Shown: positions 1-7,339 of the stretch, one piece after another | How positions within the stretch are numbered: the stretch's first letter is position 1 | Layout: each line of letters starts with the position of its first letter | Assembly (NCBI GenBank): GCA_024243835.1 | Contig: JALPMN010000642.1 | Location: 1 to 64,000 of the forward strand | Reading direction: 5' to 3' | Length of the DNA stretch: 64,000 bases | DNA from: Enteropsectra breve | Taxonomy: Eukaryota > Microsporidia | Program-made: the position numbers and the translations under genes | Notes under the pieces: model-generated | Database searches by the model: none | What the model was told of the DNA's origin: nothing | The model's input: only the letters and a program-made list of their open reading frames with translations

Positions 1-3000
1 AAACTCCTGATCTCCTGATACTCGCTGTTTTCAACTGACCGCACATGGAATTTCTCAACAAAATTCAGGTCATTTAAAATATGGACCTTTGAAAGCCTTT
101 CCAGAAGAAGATTCTCCTCGATGTATCCTGCATCGATCACATGCGCTGAGAAATAAAGCTGAATCATCTCCTTGTAGGCAGCAGCGGCACCCTCATTTGC
201 CTGCGTAATGCCAACCTTCTCGATTATCTGCGTGCAGATCTCCAGGTTGTCCTGAGCAATCGCATACACATTTTTATATGGCATTTCCAAAATACTCAGC
301 TTCAAGAAATGCGTAATATTTCCAGATATCGAGGCTTTGAGAGGCTCCCGCGAAGACGCGTGAATTAGAGACCTTGTAAAGTTTGTCAGAAGATTCCTGA
401 AATAAAAAAAAGTCTTTGGGCTGTAGATGTGCATCCCCTGCGACATTTCACCCGACTTCAGGCCAAGAGAGCCACTCATTATGAACTCCAGTTTATTTTC
501 ATCAAAATCTGCATCATCAATCTTTGCGGAATTAAAAATATGCAAAAATATGCCGGTTGTTGAAGACTTTGCCACTGAAAGTGCCGATGCAACTATTTTC
601 TGGCAAATCTCCCGTATCGAGAAGTCTATCGCCAGGCTGATTATCTGCTTCATTGTGCCCTCGTAGGAAATGCAGTATTTTGTCAGATGCTCCTTGATCT
701 TGGGCGGGCTAGTGCACACAAGAGGAATATTCATCACTGTGTAGAGCTCGTCTATCGCCTCCCTAACAGGAAGGAGCGAACACGGGTAGAGCTGTGCCAA
801 ATCCTGCATTATGGAAATAAGCCACGGGTTGTTGGGCACAAATATCGAGCCCTTTTTGCCCTCCTTCAGGAAATTAACGATGAAAAACACACAGATGCTG
901 ATTCTCCGGTACTCGATGCACTTTGAAATAAAATTGCTAAAATCAAACACATCCAGATTAACCGTACGGTTGCGTGCGACAACAATTAAGCCCAAAAATG
1001 TGCCTAGTATTTTGTAGTATTCCGTTTCGTTATTAAATTTGTAGCTAAATGATTTCTGTACAATTTCAAATCCCATCTGTGCTGCGTATTCTCTAAAGTT
1101 CTCTCCGTACAACGCGGCAAATGAGCTAAAAAGCCCCACACTGGTTTTGTTCAGATTTTTGAAAATGAAGCACCCGAGGGCTGCAAAAGTAAACTCGTTT
1201 TTCGGATGAATCGATCGCATTTTCATTGCCTCTTTCGAAATTATTGTTTTCTCGCTGTCAGCAGGCGCGCTGCCCGTTCCCCGGACATTTAGGCTTTCAA
1301 GATGCCCCTCAAGGCTCCCCTGCCTCGATCCCTGCTGTGCTCCATCCATTTTGCAGTACGCCTCTGTGTTTATGATGTACTCCTTTATTTTGCATTCGGT
1401 AAAATACTTTACGTTTTCTCCTCCAAAGATGCTCTGCAGCAGCCCGTCGAACGTAACATGAGCCTGCCGATCCTCGTCTATAATCAGCAGCTCTTTTCGT
1501 ACCAGTCTATTCACCACCATTGGCAGCGCCTCAATTTCTGCAAAGAAGCGAGGGCGCTGCACAAAGAACATTTCAAGCGTTCTGAAGGCGAAACTGAATT
1601 CGCGCTCAGACTCAGGCGCCTCGAGAGACGCCTTGATAAGATCCAGCGCAACCTTCATAAACGGCTTGGTAAAAATGTTCTGTCTTATCAGCTCTCCAAA
1701 GAACATTGCCAAAAGATCGCAGTTTGGCAGTTTAAACAGATTTGAATAATTGTCAATTAGAAGACTAAAGATCCTCCGTATCAGGGGATGCTGTGGCTCA
1801 TCGCTGTTGATTAAATTAAGAAGCTTCACAACTGACGCGTCAACCTCCAGGTGTGAGTTTATTATTTCAGAAAGAAATCCTGTTGCCTGGTCATACGGCT
1901 GTGTGCTGTCAAAAAGCTTGTTGTTAGAGACATGCAGACGCAGCTCTTGTATTCTTTGCTGTGTCTCCTCTGTGACATCAAGCGAGGCAGCTGCCCTCAG
2001 AATGTTGTTGATAACCGATTTGTTCAGCGGAAACATCTCTGCATCTGTCTGCAGGGAAACATGATTTTTCTCTTTTTTCAGTGCTTTCGCGTAGACATGT
2101 GAAATAAACTCAGGCGCACAGCTGTTGAAGTTATTCGCAAGCCAAATATCAAGATTGAGATGGTCCCTCCTGCTTGAGAGAATAATTAAGTCAAAGCATA
2201 TGCTTTTCGGCTCTAGCAGCTCAGAAACTGTGGGGAGCATTTTGTGCTCAAGCAGAATATCAAGCACCGTTGTCAGTGAAATCTCATTGCAAATTCGCTC
2301 GAAGCAGCTGAGCATTTGTTTCTTGTATTTGGAGAGCAGTAAGCTGAATGCATAGTGGTTTATAGGCGCTGTGGCAAAGACCAGCACCAGGCTGTCGAAA
2401 ACATCTACACAGAACGGATAGACTACAGCAAGGCCCAGTGCACAGTACTCCGGAGAGCTGGAAGAAATCAGCCGTATTATCTCCGACGCGTTGATATTCT
2501 TGATGCACTTAAAGATCTCCACCGAATTTAAATTGCTTTCGTATTTGATCCCTTTCTTGTAGCTGCACAGCCGCAGCTCCTCCTTCGTTGCAAGCTTCTC
2601 AAAGAATATATTCGAATAGACCTGTGTCCTCTTCACATCGCTTTCAATCAAAATCTTAAGAAATCGGATCTGATTCGCTCGGCTCTTCCACGGGCGAAAG
2701 AAAACCTCATACGGCACCGTTATGATTCCTGAAATATGCACCCAGCAGTCCACCAGAAGATAAAGATTCTCCTTGTCATTCACTTTGATGTCCTCCTCCA
2801 AAAATTTTTCATAGACACCGCGCCAGTTAATGCTGTCAAAGACCTCATTAATCCCATTCAATATCGCTTCTATGTCCCATTCTCTGTGTGCAGTCTCTGA
2901 CATAAACAATATCAAGTCCGCAACCTCCTTTGTTGTTACCTTGCGATTTTTTTTCAGCAGACTCAGCATGACAACCACAGCGTGCTTATCTATAGCCTGT

Positions 3001-3062
3001 GAATACATCTTGTCTATAAGCTGCGGCAAAGTCTGGTTCTTGATTAATCGCTCCTCAACCAT
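1..3062 (-). CDS. NOT1: CCR4-NOT scaffold subunit NOT1 (3' part beyond window)
   Basis: The minus strand is open without a stop from about 3074 to the left edge, giving about 1,020 codons with the C-terminus missing. NOT1 is the scaffold of the cytoplasmic CCR4-NOT deadenylase. An IFVPNNPW motif at about residues 740-747 matches the signature of the CAF1-binding MIF4G domain (usually IFxPPNPW). About 60 residues further on, a helix reading KQIISLAIDFSIREI matches the start of the DUF3819 (CNOT9-binding) domain. The N-terminal ~580 residues are helical and HEAT-like, as in the family. I place the start at 3062 because CACCCCA lies immediately upstream, with AAAATTTT some 35 bp further out. An in-frame ATG at 3074 is the alternative, and a TAA lies just beyond it. 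The C-terminal NOT1 superfamily domain should lie outside the window. Confidence 0.85.
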   Translation of the reverse strand, partial: MVEERLIKNQTLPQLIDKMYSQAIDKHAVVVMLSLLKKNRKVTTKEVADLILFMSETAHREWDIEAILNGINEVFDSINWRGVYEKFLEEDIKVNDKENLYLLVDCWVHISGIITVPYEVFFRPWKSRANQIRFLKILIESDVKRTQVYSNIFFEKLATKEELRLCSYKKGIKYESNLNSVEIFKCIKNINASEIIRLISSSSPEYCALGLAVVYPFCVDVFDSLVLVFATAPINHYAFSLLLSKYKKQMLSCFERICNEISLTTVLDILLEHKMLPTVSELLEPKSICFDLIILSSRRDHLNLDIWLANNFNSCAPEFISHVYAKALKKEKNHVSLQTDAEMFPLNKSVINNILRAAASLDVTEETQQRIQELRLHVSNNKLFDSTQPYDQATGFLSEIINSHLEVDASVVKLLNLINSDEPQHPLIRRIFSLLIDNYSNLFKLPNCDLLAMFFGELIRQNIFTKPFMKVALDLIKASLEAPESEREFSFAFRTLEMFFVQRPRFFAEIEALPMVVNRLVRKELLIIDEDRQAHVTFDGLLQSIFGGENVKYFTECKIKEYIINTEAYCKMDGAQQGSRQGSLEGHLESLNVRGTGSAPADSEKTIISKEAMKMRSIHPKNEFTFAALGCFIFKNLNKTSVGLFSSFAALYGENFREYAAQMGFEIVQKSFSYKFNNETEYYKILGTFLGLIVVARNRTVNLDVFDFSNFISKCIEYRRISICVFFIVNFLKEGKKGSIFVPNNPWLISIMQDLAQLYPCSLLPVREAIDELYTVMNIPLVCTSPPKIKEHLTKYCISYEGTMKQIISLAIDFSIREICQKIVASALSVAKSSTTGIFLHIFNSAKIDDADFDENKLEFIMSGSLGLKSGEMSQGMHIYSPKTFFYFRNLLTNFTRSLIHASSREPLKASISGNITHFLKLSILEMPYKNVYAIAQDNLEICTQIIEKVGITQANEGAAAAYKEMIQLYFSAHVIDAGYIEENLLLERLSKVHILNDLNFVEKFHVRSVENSEYQEIRS

Positions 3063-4676
3063 TGGGGTGTGCATGCTCCATTATTATTAACATGAAAATT
3101 TTGGAAACTTAGCAAAAATTGAAAAAGAGAAAAAACGGAAAGCAGTGAACTGAGTAAACACGCTCTTGTGTATTTGCTTTATTGGTAGCAATGTATTAAG
3201 ACTATTAAACTGTTTTATTTGAATATAGTCATAAGCTGTCACATAGAGCTAATGAAGAGACGTTTTCTGATTAAGAATATGAACAAGCCCATAAAGTTAA
3301 ATGGAAATTACATATACTTTATCTATTCATGAAATAGCGACTTATAGAACGTATTATAGAGAAGATTGTGGCTGAGCAATGATGATTAGGTTTTTAAATA
3401 CACTTTAAGTCAAATGCTGTAATTTTAATCGAAGATACACCTTGCTTGGCATGTTTACAGCTTAATACGAATGTGCACTATTTCTTAAATTTCAAGCTAC
3501 AATATTTTTAAATCAGCGCCAGCCCAGAGCTTCTCCACTTCTGTATTATGGCGAATAGATAGTATTGGCTTTAACTGTTACTCTTCCTTATGTTGTCCTC
3601 AAACGATAGCTTTAGTACCCGATAAAGCCTTTGATTTTTGCAATGTAGAGCAAATTGCATTTTATCATTGGATCAAGGCTTATGGCTCGCTCTTCCATAA
3701 CAAAGAAGAATACTGTAGCTTGATAGTAGTACTATATCAGTATGAATTATTTTCAGATCTATCCAACTGATAAAATTTATAAAGATTTTTACTGTAAGTT
3801 ATGTATATAAAGCAGCTTGATGAATGTTGTACTCTTCGGCCAGTGGGAAACGTTAAAAGAATTCGATTAAACTCTTTAACACCGAACTAGGCTATTGCCA
3901 TCCACGAAATTCAACTCTCGAGCGTAAAACATATTGCTAAAACAGCCCTGCTGTCTTCTAATCAAATGATAGCCTCTTAAGAGGTAATATTCACATATTT
4001 ATGATGCTGTACATATAGAAACACTAAACCTTACATCGTTCACAAAATCTCAAGCATTCAGCTGTACTTATTTTACATGCTACTTTTGCGTAATAATGGC
4101 CATGGGTATTATAAATTGGTTTCACAATATCGTAATAAAATAAAATCGTAGAAAAGTGTAATAAAGATCAGATCTGCTGCTAGGAGATTCAAGTGTATCG
4201 CAAGCTGCCTGATTTTGGATTAGTTATTGAAAAAGTCATATTTTAAAGTTTAATTTATATTTTACTAATTAAAGTAAAGTAAAAAACATATCTGTTCAAA
4301 ATAAAAAGGTTATATTGCGAAATTTGAACCTATAGAATTTACAGCACACCATAAATAGCCTTAGTGCATGTAAGAAATATTTACTTTGCAGCTGTATCAT
4401 TCTTATTGTGTTATATTAACATGTATACTTTTGTTTGAAAAAATGGTAATAAATTAAAAGCAAACACTTTAATGCTAAATCTACTGGAGCTAAGCTTGCA
4501 CACAGCACAACTCACGCATTTATATTAGTTCTGAAAAATTGATAGAAGATACTATTTTCGCTTAACTGCAAAATTTAAACTTTAAAGCTAATTATCGTAT
4601 CAAGATACTATAATGTTTTAATTTGTCCTAATTAAAATCAAACTTCAAAAATAAATATGAAACCCATTCTATTCTG
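3063..4676. other. 1.6-kb AT-rich spacer between NOT1 and GNA1
   Basis: This divergent spacer carries no open frame of note on either strand and no recognisable tRNA T-arm box. The AAAATTTT block of NOT1 lies at about 3094-3102. A short stretch at 3310-3395 loosely recalls U6 snRNA or a C/D-box snoRNA and ends in five T; it is discussed as a finding. The remainder shows nothing I can interpret. Confidence 0.6.
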
Positions 4677-5186
4677 ATGCACATTAAATCGATTTGCTGT
4701 CATTTTCTTGCCCTCTTTGCTACACATTCGTTTGCTGAAATAATCTTCAGACCGCTTGAAATAGACGACTATTACAAGGGCTTTCTGGCTGTTTTTAAGG
4801 GCCTTTCCGGCGTATCAGAAGCAACCTTCGACACCTTTCAAGCGGCATTTAATGAGCGCTTAAGCTGCAACACATTAACACTGGTTGCTGAGGATACCGA
4901 AAAAACGCTGATTGTTGGCTCCGCTTCACTTATCGTTGAGAGAAAGTTTATACATAACTGTGCGAACAAAGGCTATCTTGAAGACGTCGTTATCTTGGAG
5001 GAGTATAAGGGAAGAAAGATCGGAGTGGATCTTGTAAATCTTATTACCGAAGTAGCAAGAGAGCAGAAATGCTACAAAATAATACTCACTTGTGAGGAGT
5101 CCCTTCGCGATTACTACAGCACTCTGGGCTACAAACCTTCAGGCATGTCCATGAGACATTACATGGAAAAAAAGATCGAAAATTAA
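4677..5186 (+). CDS. GNA1: Glucosamine-6-phosphate N-acetyltransferase
   Basis: This 169-residue GNAT-fold enzyme makes N-acetylglucosamine-6-phosphate from glucosamine-6-phosphate and acetyl-CoA, on the way to UDP-GlcNAc, chitin and glycans. The family pattern is clear: FRPLEIDDYYKGF near residue 24, VERKFIHNC near residue 87, GYLEDVV where the family has GHIEDVV, an acetyl-CoA loop reading YKGRKIG, and CYKIILTCEE with a YY..LGY end. The ATG follows AACCCATT. Before the conserved domain are about 20 extra residues with a hydrophobic core (SICCHFLALFATHSFA) that look like a signal or anchor sequence. GNA1 is normally soluble in the cytosol, so this extension is unusual or the start is imperfect. 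No later Met precedes the domain. Confidence 0.87.
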   Translation: MHIKSICCHFLALFATHSFAEIIFRPLEIDDYYKGFLAVFKGLSGVSEATFDTFQAAFNERLSCNTLTLVAEDTEKTLIVGSASLIVERKFIHNCANKGYLEDVVILEEYKGRKIGVDLVNLITEVAREQKCYKIILTCEESLRDYYSTLGYKPSGMSMRHYMEKKIEN

Positions 5187-5368
5187 ATGTACTTAATTTA
5201 AGCACTTGGCATTCCAGTCTCACAAATATATATTCCATTTTTAAATAATTAGCTTTCTAAAACAAAATTTGTAAGTAAGATATACTTCAAACTGTGGTTT
5301 TGTATTATAAGTACTAAGTAGCAATATCTTTAAATAAAAGCTTTTACTTTTGACTGCAAATGCGAAAC

Positions 5369-5401
5369 AAGAGTGTTTTGAGATGAAACACTCTTATTTT
5401 T
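5369..5401. other. Perfect 10-bp hairpin followed by a T-tract
   Basis: AAGAGTGTTT at 5369-5378 pairs perfectly with AAACACTCTT at 5386-5395 around a 7-nt loop. A TTTTTT run follows almost at once, and the structure ends about 20 bp before the adaptin ATG. It resembles an intrinsic or Pol III-type terminator, but the function is unknown. Confidence 0.6.
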
Positions 5402-5420
5402 TCAGATAGAACAAGCGCGC

Positions 5421-6953
5421 ATGGACTTCAAACACATGGATGCACCACTTTATTCTTTCATTACTATTATTAGGAACTTGAAAGGAAACCATCATGAGTT
5501 CTATCATATGGAAAAAAAGAAAATTGCACAGGAGCAATACGAAAAAAGGGGCATTTATAGCGATATCGGTGCAAGACTGCTCTTCTTGCAGCTAAAAGGA
5601 GCAGAAATATCGAACTTGGGCTTTGTAGATGCCATTTGCTCCAAATGCCCAGATGCCAAGCAAATAGGATATCTTGGTATGCTATTTTCTGGAAACCCAG
5701 ATTATTCAGTCTTGGCAGCAGAGACACTTTCACGGGACATGGCAAATGAGAAGAACAGGGCACAGGCTCTTTCGTTCTTCTGCAACTTTAGACCCAATAT
5801 ATCTCTGTTTCACGGAATTCTGTCCAAGCATGAAGAAGCATGCCAGAACGATCCGGCCTATATTATTGCAAAGTACAAGCAGACACCAAAAAGCACTATT
5901 TCATTGTCTGATGCATGTGGAAGCCACATGTACATAAAATTACAGATACTTTGTGACAGCAGTTCATTTGAAAACCTTAATATTGAGGAAACAGAAGCAT
6001 TCCTGTCTGGGCTGTCCCAAATAAAATGCAAACAAACACTGGTAAAGGCATTAGATGTGCTACTAAAAATTCACAGCAGCACTCCAATTATTCTTGGAGA
6101 AGAGCATGTTCTGTTTTTAAGCAGCCTGATCTTGGGCTCATCGTCGCATTTCAAGCAGACTGAAATAGCCGTGGCTCTACAAGGGTGTGCAGTTCTAGCC
6201 GCAGCCGGACATTTTGGATGCTCTGCAGAGGCCTTTATTTATAGGCTGCTGGACTCTGCAAATCCCAACTCGCGTTTCATTGGCCTCAATTTCATCCGCA
6301 AGACGAAGGTAATGCAGCATCTTGCCCTTGAGCGAATGTGCCGGCACGAGCTCAAAATGGGAGATTTCGACTTATTTCTTGAAATAATTTCAAGCGAAAA
6401 CTACCGGGTTATTTTTAAGAGAAAAGATGAAATTATCTTCATGCTTCTCAGGGATAATGCTGATGCAGAAGCAGCCCAGTATAAGATCCATGCATTTCTC
6501 TGTGCGGTATTTGCAGCGTGTGATGCTGAACTCAGATGCAAGCTGCTCTTTGAGCATCCCGAGATCCATTCGAGTGTTAAGGAGCATTTCAGAGACCCAC
6601 AGATTCAGCGGATGCTTCTCAGGGCTGTTAGAAGCTCTCATAAGCCGAGTTATTTCCAAATAATTTATGACTATGAAGACTTTGCAAACTTAGAAGACGA
6701 AAAACTGGAAGCAATGCTGCTCAGGTACCTCAATCTGGCTTTGGCCACAAACACAGCAGAGCCCCTGTCTCTGGAAATACTGGAGAGAATCGCAGATTTA
6801 TCTTGCATGTATGGGAATGCGAGTCAGAATAAAAACCTGGTAGGCTCATATTTTGAGACGTTTCCCATGGAAAGAGTATCATTAAGACAGCAGAGCACAA
6901 TAAACTCGATCTTAAAGCTGTTCGAAATGACAAACAATACTTCTGAATCATAA
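5421..6953 (+). CDS. AP-complex large adaptin (gamma/alpha-like), trunk only
   Basis: The 510-residue protein matches the adaptin N-terminal (trunk) domain. LYSFITIIRNLKGNHHEF near residue 10 corresponds to the family's LIRxIRxxKTxxEE region. ARLLFLQLKGAEISNLGF followed by CPDAKQIGYLGMLF corresponds to the KLLYIHMLGYxxHFG and DKRIGYLGxMLL blocks of gamma and alpha adaptins. The remainder is a HEAT-like helical solenoid. AP-1 gamma is the most likely identity, as a heterotetramer subunit in clathrin sorting at the Golgi or endosomes; alpha cannot be excluded. The usual hinge and ear (about 250-400 residues) are absent, so cargo-accessory recruitment is probably reduced. The start is the first ATG, and the upstream region lacks the CCC block seen at most genes here. 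Confidence 0.68.
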   Translation: MDFKHMDAPLYSFITIIRNLKGNHHEFYHMEKKKIAQEQYEKRGIYSDIGARLLFLQLKGAEISNLGFVDAICSKCPDAKQIGYLGMLFSGNPDYSVLAAETLSRDMANEKNRAQALSFFCNFRPNISLFHGILSKHEEACQNDPAYIIAKYKQTPKSTISLSDACGSHMYIKLQILCDSSSFENLNIEETEAFLSGLSQIKCKQTLVKALDVLLKIHSSTPIILGEEHVLFLSSLILGSSSHFKQTEIAVALQGCAVLAAAGHFGCSAEAFIYRLLDSANPNSRFIGLNFIRKTKVMQHLALERMCRHELKMGDFDLFLEIISSENYRVIFKRKDEIIFMLLRDNADAEAAQYKIHAFLCAVFAACDAELRCKLLFEHPEIHSSVKEHFRDPQIQRMLLRAVRSSHKPSYFQIIYDYEDFANLEDEKLEAMLLRYLNLALATNTAEPLSLEILERIADLSCMYGNASQNKNLVGSYFETFPMERVSLRQQSTINSILKLFEMTNNTSES

Positions 6954-7339
6954 ACATCTATTTAGCATCTATAAAGCATTTATAGATCAATTTGCAAACC
7001 AACAGTAATGAGCAAATAGGCACGCATCACAAATTAATATGTTGTATTTAAACAAATAAATTCATTGGATTATCTCGAAATAGAATGCTGGGACTCACTA
7101 AATTATTGCTGTATACAGCGATACTCACTAAAATGAAATTATTTTACAGCATTATTAAAAATTCTTAAAATTTCATTTTTAAAGAAAAACAATTCAGCTG
7201 TAAAATATCTATAAAAATAATATTAGCTAATTAAACACACTTCTATAATGGCTCATAATGTATATTCCAACTAATACCCTCAACTAAAATATTTAAAACC
7301 TTTTTAACTATCTCATAACAAGTACTTTAATTATTTATT
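6954..7339. other. Convergent spacer with a perfect 9-bp hairpin
   Basis: ATCTATAAA at 6967-6975 pairs perfectly with TTTATAGAT at 6979-6987 around GCA, 14 bp after the adaptin stop codon. It is likely part of the 3' UTR. No other signal was seen in this AT-rich stretch between two convergent genes. Confidence 0.6.

Noticed and set aside
1302..2064. Open frames of 147 and 104 codons on the plus strand.
   Set aside because: They lie antisense to NOT1, begin without a start signal and show no family pattern.
4321..4350. AGGTTCAAAT on the minus strand, like a tRNA T-arm box.
   Set aside because: The flanking bases do not form a T-stem and no A-box or acceptor stem can be found at the right distance.
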